Source: an uncultured Gammaproteobacteria bacterium
Lineage (GTDB): Bacteria > Pseudomonadota > Gammaproteobacteria > Steroidobacterales > Woeseiaceae
Direction: 5' to 3'
NCBI GenBank assembly: GCA_938003715.1
Contig: CALKYK010000318.1
Location: 1 to 16,509 of the forward strand
DNA length: 16,509 bases
The notes beneath the pieces were generated by a model. The model made no database searches. It saw nothing but the letters and a program-made list of their open reading frames with translations, and was not told the origin of the DNA. The position numbers were made by a program, and so were the translations under genes. Of this stretch, positions 7,423 to 14,632 are shown one piece after another (the first letter of the stretch is position 1; each line of letters opens with the position of its first letter).

Positions 7423-7428
7423 ATTATA
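7423..7428 (-). promoter_or_regulatory. consensus -10 element, possibly leaderless start
   Basis: A perfect TATAAT on the minus strand lies in the 15-bp gap between kinase and haem/toroid gene, and its end is 6 nt before ATG 7416. Transcription would begin at or near the A of the ATG. There is no Shine-Dalgarno sequence and no convincing -35 at 16-18 bp. Either an internal leaderless promoter or chance. Confidence 0.4.
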
Positions 7429-7431
7429 CGG

Positions 7432-8775
7432 TCAAAGCCTGCGGTCAGGGACCGTCGCGATCAGGAAGGCGCCGTCGGTGTACGTCTCGTCGACCTTCAG
7501 CGTGCCGCCGTGCGCCTCGGCAACCAGGCGTGCGAGGTAAAGCCCGAGCCCGCTGCCGCCGGTCTCGCGCGTACGAGACGGATCGCCGCGGTAGAACGGT
7601 TCGCCGATGCTCGAGATCTGCTCCGGCTTGAAGCCCGGCCCGTGATCGCGGATTTCCACGACGAGCGCACCCTTTTCCCGGCGTGCGCTGATGCGCACCG
7701 GGCCGTCTTCAGCGTTCGAGTATCGCAGCGCATTGGAAACCAGGTTCTTGATGATCAGTACCAGGCGAGCGTCGTCGACATAGGCTTCGAGCGACTCGTC
7801 GGCGATGTCGATCTCGATCCTCGATCGCTCGCGATGGAAGAAATCGTCGACGAGCTGTTCGACGAGCTCGGGAATCTTCACCTCGGTGCGATTCAGCGCG
7901 ACGTGTACGGTGTTCAGGCGTTCGGCATCGAGGAGCGTCGAGATGATGTGCTCCATCTCGTCGATCTCGGCCTTGATGTCGTACTTGCGCTCGCTGTCTT
8001 CCAGGAACTCGATGAGGAGTCGCATGCGCGACAGCGGCGAGCGGAGCTCATGGCTGATACCGAGCAGCAGCTGCCGCTTCGCGTCGAGCATGTTACGGAC
8101 GTCCTGCGCCAGCTTGTTCACGTCGCGGGCGAGATCGCCGAGCTGGTCGTTGCGCGGGCTTTCGATGCGGAAGTCGAAATCGCCGCTGCCGATCCGCGCG
8201 GCGCCGTGACGGATCGTGCGAATCGGCCGGAACAGCCAGCTCACACACAGGTAGGCGATGAAAAGCCAGACCAGCCCGATGCCGATAATGATCGGCAGCA
8301 GGTCGCGGCCTGGCTCGGTGTCCGCGATCTTCGGCGTGGACACGATGATGTCGAAGTCGCCCTGGTCGATCTTGAGAAAACGGTGCGTATCCGTAATCGC
8401 GAACTCGACGTCGGTCAGCTCGCCGAGCAGCGCACCCGGGTCCTCGCTGAAGACGTCGCTCGCGCCGAACGCGAGTTCGTCACGCTCCGGGAAAGCGGGA
8501 TCCGAGGCCCAGTTGATGTCACCGCCCGTGATGCGGATATCGACCGGCACCTGCTCGGTGATCGCGATCGCTCGATCGATGCGCGGCGGGTCGCCGATGT
8601 CGGCACGTACGTAATCGACGTGCAGCGACAGGTGTCCGCTGATCAGCTCGCGCAGCTCGTCCTCGCTGAAGACCCAGCGGATGCCGACGGTGGCGAAATA
8701 GATGAAAGCGGCCGCCAGGACGATGAAGATGGCGAGCAGGCGGAAGGAGAGAGAGCGTGTCAGGCGTTCAAGCAT
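7432..8775 (-). CDS. sensor histidine kinase, CpxA-like
   Basis: 447 residues, inner membrane. TM1 is about 11-33, a periplasmic sensor region about 34-158, TM2 about 159-182, and a HAMP linker about 183-235 follows. The HisKA domain has the H-box GISHELRSPLSRMR with phospho-acceptor His242. The ATPase domain has the N-box NLVSNALRYS (344-353), G1 DHGPGF (377-382), the F-box EPFYRGDPSR (392-401) and G2 GGSGLGL (406-412), so all kinase motifs are intact. It starts with ATGCTTGA, overlapping the response-regulator stop by 8 bp: translationally coupled cognate partners. The architecture resembles CpxA/RstB-type envelope sensors, but the periplasmic domain gives no clue to the signal. It is followed at 15 bp by the exported haem/toroid protein, which could help generate the signal (inference). 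Confidence 0.93.
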   Translation of the reverse strand: MLERLTRSLSFRLLAIFIVLAAAFIYFATVGIRWVFSEDELRELISGHLSLHVDYVRADIGDPPRIDRAIAITEQVPVDIRITGGDINWASDPAFPERDELAFGASDVFSEDPGALLGELTDVEFAITDTHRFLKIDQGDFDIIVSTPKIADTEPGRDLLPIIIGIGLVWLFIAYLCVSWLFRPIRTIRHGAARIGSGDFDFRIESPRNDQLGDLARDVNKLAQDVRNMLDAKRQLLLGISHELRSPLSRMRLLIEFLEDSERKYDIKAEIDEMEHIISTLLDAERLNTVHVALNRTEVKIPELVEQLVDDFFHRERSRIEIDIADESLEAYVDDARLVLIIKNLVSNALRYSNAEDGPVRISARREKGALVVEIRDHGPGFKPEQISSIGEPFYRGDPSRTRETGGSGLGLYLARLVAEAHGGTLKVDETYTDGAFLIATVPDRRL

Positions 8776-9463
8776 CCGTTACCGGCTTCGTGATGAACGC
8801 GTAGCCGGTACCCCACACCGTCTGGATGAAACGCGGCGGCTTCAGCGAGTCGCCGAGCTTCTGCCGCAGGCGGCTGACCATGATGTCGACAGAGCGGGTC
8901 ATGATGGCCGCATCGATGCCGCGCAGCTCGTTCAGGATTTCGTCGCGCGACACCTTCTTGCCGCTGCGCTTCGCCAGCACGGTGAGCAGCTCGAATTCCA
9001 TGGAAGTCAGGTCCACGCGCTCGCCGTCGACCTCGACGGTCTTGGCGCGGGTGTCGATCTCGATTCCCTCGAACCTGAGCAGCGTATCGCCGCCGCCGGC
9101 AAACGTCGTGCGGCGCAGGATGGTCTGGATGCGCGCAACGAGTTCGCGCGGCTCGAACGGCTTGCCGATGTAATCGTCGGCGCCGATCTCGAGACCGGAT
9201 ACGCGATCGACGACGTCGCCGCGCGCGGTCAGCATGATGATCGGAATCTGGCTCGTGCGCCGGACTTCCCGGCAGATCGTGAAACCGTCCTTGCCCGGCA
9301 GCATCACGTCGAGCAGCAGCAGGTCCGGATCCGTGCGCGCCAGCTTGCGCATGCCTTCGCTGGCGTCGCCGGCGCACTCAAGGGCAATGCCGAACTGCTT
9401 CAGATAGCTCTGCAGGAGCTCCGAATGCTTGCGATCGTCGTCGATGAGCAGGACCTTTGTCAT
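8768..9463 (-). CDS. OmpR-family response regulator
   Basis: 231 residues, cytoplasmic DNA-binding protein. The receiver domain (1-115) has the acidic pocket Asp8-Asp10, phospho-acceptor Asp52 in LLLLDVMLPGKDG, Thr79 in MLTARGD and Lys101 in IGKPFEP. The C-terminal winged helix (about 128-226) has the FELLTVLAKRSGKKVSRDEI and RSVDIMVSRLRQKLGD stretches typical of OmpR/CpxR, ending in the FIQTVWGTGYAF wing. First gene of the minus-strand operon with the kinase and haem/toroid protein. Its upstream region has a -10-like TATCAT 6 nt before the ATG and a pair of TACAAAC direct repeats 54-70 bp upstream, consistent with autoregulation. Confidence 0.93.
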   Translation of the reverse strand: MTKVLLIDDDRKHSELLQSYLKQFGIALECAGDASEGMRKLARTDPDLLLLDVMLPGKDGFTICREVRRTSQIPIIMLTARGDVVDRVSGLEIGADDYIGKPFEPRELVARIQTILRRTTFAGGGDTLLRFEGIEIDTRAKTVEVDGERVDLTSMEFELLTVLAKRSGKKVSRDEILNELRGIDAAIMTRSVDIMVSRLRQKLGDSLKPPRFIQTVWGTGYAFITKPVTDA

Positions 9464-9469
9464 GGCGGA

Positions 9470-9475
9470 ATGATA
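9470..9475 (-). promoter_or_regulatory. -10-like TATCAT of the response-regulator gene
   Basis: TATCAT (5/6 match) on the minus strand ends 6 nt before ATG 9463, with no Shine-Dalgarno sequence between. A CTGACA lies 19 bp further upstream, a long spacer. The geometry would give a leaderless transcript. Confidence 0.4.
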
Positions 9476-9516
9476 GCGGCATTCCGGCCCGCCGTGTCAG
9501 GCAAAATTCGCGACGT

Positions 9517-9533
9517 TACAAACGGATACAAAC
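9517..9533. repeat. TACAAAC direct repeats, candidate OmpR-family operator
   Basis: TACAAAC occurs at 9517-9523 and again at 9527-9533, exactly 10 bp (one helical turn) apart, giving TACAAAC-GGA-TACAAAC. OmpR-family regulators commonly bind as head-to-tail dimers to direct repeats with about 10-11 bp period. The site lies in the shared upstream region of the response-regulator gene and the divergent lipoprotein gene, so it could control both. Confidence 0.5.
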
Positions 9534-9606
9534 AGAGATCTTTCTGAAACCAACGCCCACGGGCTTGGGCCGATCCTCTCGCTACCCAGAAGGGAGGACC
9601 CCACCA

Positions 9607-11013
9607 ATGAAACGACTCTTTTCCATCATCGCTGTTACGCTGAGCCTGGGCGCCTGCGACAGCAGCTCCAACAACGTACCGGCGCCGACGCCGCTACCGA
9701 CGCCGGGCAACGCCCAGGTGCAGGTGCTGCACGCGGTATTCGACGCACCGGCCGTGGACGTGTCGCTCTCCGGCACCAGCAACGCCTCGGGCGGGCCGCT
9801 GTCCGGCATCGACTACAAGGCGGGCACGGGCGCGCTCTCCGTCCAGGAAGGCGGCTACGCCATCCAGGTCGACGCGCTGACGCCGAACGGCGACGTCACC
9901 GTCATCGACACCAGCACCAACTTTGTCGCAGACACCCTGTATACAGTGATCGCGGTTGGCACGACCGACGGCACGCTGAACGGCCCGGGCCCGAGCACGC
10001 CCGTCATCGAGCCGCTGGTCCTGTCGCAGCCGGCAGCCGGCCCTGCCGCTGGCAACGCTCGACTGCGCGTCGTGCACGCTGCGCCGGCAGCGCCGGAAGT
10101 AACGGTTTACGCGACCGCGCCCGGCGCAATGCTGTCCGGCAGCGCGCCCGTCGGCACGTTTGAATACAAAGGTGACCTCGGGCCTATCGAAGTTCCCGCG
10201 GGCGACTACCAGATCCGCGTGACGCTGCCGGCCCCGGCAGACCCGGACACGAACGTCGTCTACGACGCAGGCACGGTAGCCCTTGCCGACGGCGACGACC
10301 TCGTCGTGGCCGCGGTTGCCAACACCAGCGGTGGCGCAGCCCCGATCAGCCTTGCATTGCTGACCGGCGCAGGTTCCGCCGAGATCCTCGACGCCGGAAC
10401 GCCGACGAGCTTCCGCGCGGTGCACGCCGCCGAAAACGTCGGCCCGGTCGACGTGATCATCGACGACCAGGACGCACCACCGCTTGTCGTCGGCCTGACG
10501 TTCCCGAACTTCACCGGCCTCGTCGAGACGCCGCCGGCGACGTACAACGTCAAGGTATCGCCGACCGGCACCGGCGCCGGTGGCGCCGTGATCGACGCCG
10601 ACCTGCCACTCGATGCCGGACAGCGCTACGACATCATTGCGCAGAACAACCCCGGCATCACGGCACTTGTTGCAAACGATGATCCGCGTCCGCTCGCAAC
10701 GGCCGCAAAGGTTCGCCTGATCCACGCGTCGCCGACTGCTGGTACAGTCGACATCTGGGTAACCGCTCCGGGCCCCGACCTTACGACCACTGCGCCGACG
10801 CTGGTGGGAATTCCGGTCGGCGCCAATACGGGCTACCTGGAGCTCGCGCCGGGTGACTACGAGGTCAACATTGCACCGACGACCACGACCACGGCTGCGA
10901 TCACCGTGCAGCTCACGGTAGCGGCCGGCGACATCCTGACCGCGATTGCGAAGGATGAAGTCGGTGGCGGTGCCGTCAGCCCGACCCCGATCCTGATTGA
11001 CGACACGCCCTGA
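9607..11013 (+). CDS. lipoprotein with four DUF4397 modules
   Basis: 468 residues. A lipoprotein signal peptide with lipobox LGAC makes Cys17 the acylated residue; Asp18 at +2 would favour inner-membrane retention under the E. coli rule. A Ser/Asn/Pro-rich linker (18-34) leads to four related beta-rich DUF4397 modules. Each opens with a version of VHAxPxxPxVDV: LHAVFDAPAVDV (41-52), VHAAPAAPEVTV (156-167), VHAAENVGPVDV (272-283) and IHASPTAGTVDI (372-383), and each ends in a strand before a variable linker. DUF4397 is found in many extracytoplasmic proteins and has no settled function. The start is ATG 9607, with AGGGAGG 9 nt upstream; the open frame reaches back to 9457 but lacks signals there. 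It is 8 bp upstream of the CFA-like gene and probably leads that transcript. Confidence 0.9.
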   Translation: MKRLFSIIAVTLSLGACDSSSNNVPAPTPLPTPGNAQVQVLHAVFDAPAVDVSLSGTSNASGGPLSGIDYKAGTGALSVQEGGYAIQVDALTPNGDVTVIDTSTNFVADTLYTVIAVGTTDGTLNGPGPSTPVIEPLVLSQPAAGPAAGNARLRVVHAAPAAPEVTVYATAPGAMLSGSAPVGTFEYKGDLGPIEVPAGDYQIRVTLPAPADPDTNVVYDAGTVALADGDDLVVAAVANTSGGAAPISLALLTGAGSAEILDAGTPTSFRAVHAAENVGPVDVIIDDQDAPPLVVGLTFPNFTGLVETPPATYNVKVSPTGTGAGGAVIDADLPLDAGQRYDIIAQNNPGITALVANDDPRPLATAAKVRLIHASPTAGTVDIWVTAPGPDLTTTAPTLVGIPVGANTGYLELAPGDYEVNIAPTTTTTAAITVQLTVAAGDILTAIAKDEVGGGAVSPTPILIDDTP

Positions 11014-11021
11014 GCAGACAC

Positions 11022-12077
11022 GTGAGTTTTTTCGCAAAAACTGCCAACGAGCTGGCCGAGTCCGGGATGATCCCGGACTCGGTCATTCGTACCGGCATCC
11101 GCCGTCTCGTCGACCAGCGCAGCGCGCAGGTCGGCAGCATGAACGGCACGGCGCTCGAGCGCTTCGTCCGGATGATGAACGATTCGCCCGTCGCGCTGGT
11201 GCCCGAAGTGGCAAACGAGCAGCACTACGAAGTGCCGGCGGAGTTCTTCGCCGAGGTGGTCGGCAGGCACCGCAAGTACAGCTGCTGCTACTGGAACATG
11301 AATACGATCGAGCTGGACGACGCCGAGGCCGCCGCGCTGGAAATCACCTGCGAGCGCGCCGGGATTCGCAACGGCCAGTCGATCCTCGATCTCGGCTGCG
11401 GCTGGGGCTCCCTGTCGCTGTGGATGGCGGAACGCTACCCCGATGCACACATCACTTCTGTGTCGAACTCCTCGTCACAGAAGGCGTACATCGACAACGC
11501 GGCGGCATCGCGCGGTCTCGACAACATCGAAGTCATTACCGCCGACATGAACGAATTCTCGATCGACAGGCGCTTCGACCGCGTCGTGTCGATCGAAATG
11601 TTCGAGCACATGCGCAACTATGGCGTGCTGTTCGAGCGCATTTCGCGCTGGCTGAACGAAGACGGGCTGTTCTTCATGCACATCTTCTGTCACCGCAGCG
11701 CCGCTTACGAATACGTCGACGCCGGTCCCTGGGACTGGATGAGCCGGCATTTTTTCTCCGGCGGCATCATGCCGAGCGGAGACCTGCCGTCGCGATTCCA
11801 GGACCACCTCCGGCTCGAGAACCAGTGGCGCTGGAGCGGGCGCCACTACCAGCAGACGGCCGAGGCCTGGCTCGCCAATATGGACGCACGCCGGGCGACG
11901 GTGATGCCCATACTGAAATCCGCCTACGGCGAGGAGAACGCGCGCCGCTGGTGGCAGCGCTGGCGGATTTTCTTTCTCGCCGTCAGCGAAATGTTCGGCA
12001 GCCGCGAAGGCACCGAGTGGGGCGTCGGACACTATCTTTTCCGGCCGCGAAAGTCAGCGGCAGCGCGCGAGGTATAG
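11022..12077 (+). CDS. CFA-family SAM methyltransferase, coclaurine N-methyltransferase-like clade
   Basis: 351 residues, cytoplasmic or membrane-associated. The SAM-binding motif is ILDLGCGWG (121-129). Residues matching the E. coli cyclopropane synthase active site are Cys88 (SCCYW), Glu195 (IEMFEHM), His220 and Tyr276 (GRHY); the fifth (Ile268 in E. coli) is Phe222. The IExFEHM motif, the order CER-x-GI-x-GQSILDLGCGWG, NSxSQKxYI and GGxMPS, and the absence of the usual N-terminal CFA domain resemble plant (S)-coclaurine N-methyltransferases and their widespread uncharacterised relatives more than true CFA synthases. In this context (COG2907, DUF1365) the substrate is probably an unsaturated acyl chain, as for the furan-fatty-acid methylase UfaM (inference). 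The start is GTG 11022, 8 bp after the DUF4397 stop, with a poor Shine-Dalgarno and an A/T-rich hairpin over codons 2-7. Confidence 0.88.
   Translation: MSFFAKTANELAESGMIPDSVIRTGIRRLVDQRSAQVGSMNGTALERFVRMMNDSPVALVPEVANEQHYEVPAEFFAEVVGRHRKYSCCYWNMNTIELDDAEAAALEITCERAGIRNGQSILDLGCGWGSLSLWMAERYPDAHITSVSNSSSQKAYIDNAAASRGLDNIEVITADMNEFSIDRRFDRVVSIEMFEHMRNYGVLFERISRWLNEDGLFFMHIFCHRSAAYEYVDAGPWDWMSRHFFSGGIMPSGDLPSRFQDHLRLENQWRWSGRHYQQTAEAWLANMDARRATVMPILKSAYGEENARRWWQRWRIFFLAVSEMFGSREGTEWGVGHYLFRPRKSAAAREV
11025..11042 (+). repeat. A/T hairpin at the methyltransferase start codon
   Basis: AGTTTTT - TCGC - AAAAACT, a perfect 7-bp stem with a 4-nt loop, begins one base after the GTG start codon in an otherwise very GC-rich message. 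It could shelter the initiation region, or simply reflect the codons for Ser-Phe-Phe-Ala-Lys-Thr. Confidence 0.45.
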
Positions 12078-12081
12078 TTCA

Positions 12082-12633
12082 ATGAACCTTCTCGTCAACG
12101 TCGTCGCGTTCAAGGTCGGCTGGCTGTCGTCCGTCGTCGGCGGTGCCAATGGCATCCCCTACCTGGGACCGCTGGTCGTCCTGGTAGCAATCGTGCTGCA
12201 CCTGTACCTGGTACGGGAACCGCGGCGCGAACTCGCACTGATCCTGATGACGGCGCTGATCGGCGCGTTCTGGGACAGCATCATGGTCTCGGTCGGCTGG
12301 GTCAGCTACGACACAGGCATGTTCGCCGCCGGCCTTGCGCCTTACTGGATCATCGGCATGTGGATGCTGTTCGCGACCACCTTGAACGTCGCGTTTCGCC
12401 GCCTGCAGCCGCACCTGGTCTTTGCCGCCGTTCTCGGCGCCGTGTCGGGCCCGCTGTCCTACATCGCCGGTGAAAAGATCGGCGCGATCACCTTTGTCGA
12501 CAAACCCGCCGCGCTGACCGGCCTCGCCGTCGCTTGGGCGATCATGCTCCCCGGCCTGCTTGTTCTCGCGCGGCAGTTCGACGGCGTACAGGCAGGCGAC
12601 GCCGCCGCCGCACCGCAGGAGGCGCGGACATGA
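12082..12633 (+). CDS. DUF2878 membrane protein
   Basis: 183 residues with about five hydrophobic membrane-spanning stretches (roughly 4-20, 29-46, 54-75, 87-104 and 148-165) and a short polar C-terminal tail. The opening MNLLVNVVAFKVGWLSSVVGG, PYWIIGMWMLFATTLN (about 91-106) and GPLSYIAGEKIGA (about 129-141) are the DUF2878 hallmarks. No biochemical function is established. DUF2878 genes are commonly seen beside CFA-like, DUF1295 and COG2907 genes in gammaproteobacteria (recalled from genome contexts). The start is 4 nt after the methyltransferase stop with GAGG 9 nt upstream. Its stop overlaps the next start by 4 bp (ATGA). Confidence 0.87.
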   Translation: MNLLVNVVAFKVGWLSSVVGGANGIPYLGPLVVLVAIVLHLYLVREPRRELALILMTALIGAFWDSIMVSVGWVSYDTGMFAAGLAPYWIIGMWMLFATTLNVAFRRLQPHLVFAAVLGAVSGPLSYIAGEKIGAITFVDKPAALTGLAVAWAIMLPGLLVLARQFDGVQAGDAAAAPQEART

Positions 12634-13433
12634 TCGACTGGCAGGCATTCCTGGTCGCGCTGATGGCGCTCTCCGCTTTCGGTGTCGGCGGCTGGTTCGT
12701 CAGCCTCGAGAAGAAGGACGTCAGCATCGTCGATAGCATGTGGTCGGTGATGTTCATCATCGCCGCCGGCTGCTACCTGCTCTTTGCGAACGACGTTTCG
12801 ACGCGCGCGATCGTCGTGATGGCTCTGGTCAGCATATGGGGCCTTCGCCTCGCGACCTACATCACCTGGCGAAACTGGGGCGAGGAGGAGGATGCCCGCT
12901 ACCAGGCGATTCGCCGCAACAACTCGCCCGGCTTCGAGTGGAAGAGTCTTTACATCGTATTCGGCCTGCAGGCCGGGCTGGCATGGCTCATCTCGCTGCC
13001 GCTCCTGGCGGCGATAAACGGTTCGAATCCGCTCAACGTTCTCGACGTCGCCGGCGTCGCGGTGTGGCTGCTCGGCTTCTTTTTCGAGTCGGTCGGCGAC
13101 CTGCAGCTCGCGCGGTTCAAAGCCGACCCGGACAACGAGGGCAAGGTCATGGACCGCGGACTCTGGCGCTACACGCGCCACCCGAATTACTTCGGCGATT
13201 TCTGCGTGTGGTGGGGCTTCTACCTCATCGCGCTGGCGGCCGGCGGCTGGTGGACCATCATCGCGCCGCTGCTGATGAGCTTCCTGCTGCTGAAAGTCTC
13301 CGGCGTTGCAATGCTCGAGAAGGATATTTCCGACCGTCGGCCGAAATACGCGGACTACATTGAGCGAACGAATGCGTTTTTCCCCGGACCGCCGAAAGAT
13401 GCAGCAAAAGACAAAGAAGGAGCGACGGCGTGA
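12630..13433 (+). CDS. DUF1295 / steroid 5-alpha-reductase-like membrane protein
   Basis: 267 residues, polytopic inner-membrane protein. The C-terminal RYTRHPNYFGDFCVWWGFYL and LLKVSGVAMLEKDISDRRPKYADY motifs are typical of the DUF1295 branch of the steroid reductase/ICMT-like superfamily, where the RHPNYxGE/D segment binds a nucleotide cofactor. Reduction of a lipid double bond with NAD(P)H, or methyl transfer to a lipid, are the two family chemistries; the sequence cannot decide between them. A strong Shine-Dalgarno AGGAGG is 7 nt before the ATG and inside the DUF2878 gene. It sits between DUF2878 and the DUF6134 gene, overlapping the latter's possible GTG start, which argues for one coupled transcript with the lipid-modifying genes. 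Confidence 0.88.
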   Translation: MIDWQAFLVALMALSAFGVGGWFVSLEKKDVSIVDSMWSVMFIIAAGCYLLFANDVSTRAIVVMALVSIWGLRLATYITWRNWGEEEDARYQAIRRNNSPGFEWKSLYIVFGLQAGLAWLISLPLLAAINGSNPLNVLDVAGVAVWLLGFFFESVGDLQLARFKADPDNEGKVMDRGLWRYTRHPNYFGDFCVWWGFYLIALAAGGWWTIIAPLLMSFLLLKVSGVAMLEKDISDRRPKYADYIERTNAFFPGPPKDAAKDKEGATA

Positions 13434-14089
13434 TGCGCACACTAATCGCAACGGCAATGGTGTTTCTGCTCGCAGGCTCCGGCAGCGCCGAAACCGTCAT
13501 CGAAACGCGCGTGGACGAAGATACGCGCGAATGGAATTTCACTGTCTACCTGGATGACAAGGAGATCGGCTACCACACGTTCCGCGTCGACGAGATGCCG
13601 GGCGGTCAGCAGCTGCTGTCCGAGGCGGATTTCGAAGTTCGATTCCTGTTTTTCACCGCCTACGAGTACGAGCACTGGAACCGTGAGACCTGGCGTGACG
13701 AATGCCTGTACGAAATTCGCTCGGAGACCGACGCGAACGGCCAGCGGTTCCGTGTCCGCGGCGAGAAGACCGGCGACGGTTTCGAAGTCGAGGCAACGAA
13801 CGTATCTAAGGAAGTCGACGGCTGCATCAAGACCTTCGCCTACTGGGATCCCCGTTTCCTCGAAGAGGATCAGCTGCTCAATGCCCAGACCGGCGAGCTG
13901 CTCGACGTCGACGTGCAGCGCGTCGCGCGCGAGACGTTGACCGTTCGCGGGCAGCAAATCGACGCGCAGCGCTACCGGCTGCAGGCGAAGAACGTCGAGG
14001 TCGACGTCTGGTACTCCGACGACGAGTGCTGGGTTGCGCTCGAATCCACGGTCAAGGGCGGGCGAAAGCTGCGCTACGTTCTGAGCTGA
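13433..14089 (+). CDS. secreted DUF6134-family protein
   Basis: 218 residues. A signal peptide (hydrophobic 4-15, cleavage at SGSA|E near residue 19) sends it to the periplasm. The mature part is mostly beta-strand: WNFTVYLDDKEIGYHTFRV, ADFEVRFLFFTAYEYEHWNRETWRDECL, SETDANG, YWDPRFLEEDQLLNAQTGEL and VWYSDDECWVALES are the conserved blocks I associate with DUF6134. Cys91, Cys131 and Cys199 could form a disulfide. No enzyme function is known; a lipid- or ligand-binding role is possible given the lipocalin next door (inference). ATG 13433 and GTG 13430 both fit the upstream AAGGAG; GTG would give a 4-bp overlap with the DUF1295 gene. The position suggests a periplasmic partner of the lipid-modifying enzymes. 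Confidence 0.83.
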   Translation: MRTLIATAMVFLLAGSGSAETVIETRVDEDTREWNFTVYLDDKEIGYHTFRVDEMPGGQQLLSEADFEVRFLFFTAYEYEHWNRETWRDECLYEIRSETDANGQRFRVRGEKTGDGFEVEATNVSKEVDGCIKTFAYWDPRFLEEDQLLNAQTGELLDVDVQRVARETLTVRGQQIDAQRYRLQAKNVEVDVWYSDDECWVALESTVKGGRKLRYVLS

Positions 14090-14101
14090 CAGGTGCCTGC
14101 A

Positions 14102-14632
14102 ATGAAACGAACGAGAGGAGTGCTGATACCGATGCTGGCGTTATTCGGACTGGCCGGCTGCGCCGCAAGCCAGCCGCCGCTCGAGCCTGTCGACTACGTC
14201 GATCTCGAGCGCTTCATGGGCGACTGGTACGTGATCGCCAACATCCCGACGTTCGTCGAGAAGGAGGCGTACAACGCCGTCGAGACCTACGCACTGAACG
14301 ACGACGGCACGGTCGCGACGACCTTTGTCTTCCGCAAGGGCGGCTTCGACGGCAAACGCAAGGAACACAACCCGACCGGCTTCGTGCGCGAAGGCACCGG
14401 CAACGCCGTCTGGGGTATGCAGTTCATATGGCCGATCAAGGCGGACTATCGCATCGTCTATCTCGACGACGACTACACGCAGACGATCATCGGTCGCAAC
14501 AAGCGCGACTACGTCTGGCTCATGGCGCGGACGCCGACGATCCCCGATGCGGACTACGAGCGTCACATGCAGCGCATCGAAGAGATGGGCTACGACATGG
14601 ACGAGATCAACAAGGTCCCGCAGCGGTGGTGA
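14102..14632 (+). CDS. blc: Blc-type outer-membrane lipocalin
   Basis: 176 residues. A lipoprotein signal peptide ends in LAGC, making Cys20 the lipidated residue; Ala at +2 predicts sorting to the outer membrane. Lipocalin signatures are FMGDWYVIANIPTF (38-51, the GxW motif) and RDYVWLMARTP (135-145). In this family an eight-stranded barrel binds fatty acids or lysophospholipids; E. coli Blc is a stress-induced example. ATG 14102 is preferred over GTG 14093 because AGG sits 8 nt upstream and it gives the usual MKRTRG signal-peptide start. It lies 12 bp after the DUF6134 gene, and its stop overlaps the FAD oxidoreductase GTG start by 4 bp. It probably carries or salvages the lipid product between membranes (inference). 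Confidence 0.92.
   Translation: MKRTRGVLIPMLALFGLAGCAASQPPLEPVDYVDLERFMGDWYVIANIPTFVEKEAYNAVETYALNDDGTVATTFVFRKGGFDGKRKEHNPTGFVREGTGNAVWGMQFIWPIKADYRIVYLDDDYTQTIIGRNKRDYVWLMARTPTIPDADYERHMQRIEEMGYDMDEINKVPQRW

Larger units (their letters stand above)
9464..9606. promoter_or_regulatory. divergent regulatory region
   Basis: A 143-bp gap between the response-regulator gene (minus) and the DUF4397 lipoprotein gene (plus). It includes an A/T-richer patch around 9501-9545 that stands out against the GC-rich surroundings. It holds the TACAAAC repeats, a minus-strand TATCAT, a short stem (gccca 9555-9559 with tgggc 9566-9570) in the presumed plus-strand leader, and a strong Shine-Dalgarno AGGGAGG (9591-9597) that fixes the DUF4397 start. 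I could not find a convincing plus-strand -35/-10 pair, so an alternative sigma factor is possible. Confidence 0.55.

Noticed and set aside
9457..9606. Upstream extension of the DUF4397 frame
   Set aside because: It would put 50 residues before a clean lipoprotein signal peptide and overlaps the regulatory region; AGGGAGG supports ATG 9607.
11022..12077. Cyclopropane-fatty-acid synthase as the product name
   Set aside because: No N-terminal CFA domain and clade-specific motifs of the coclaurine N-methyltransferase-like branch; kept only as a superfamily assignment.
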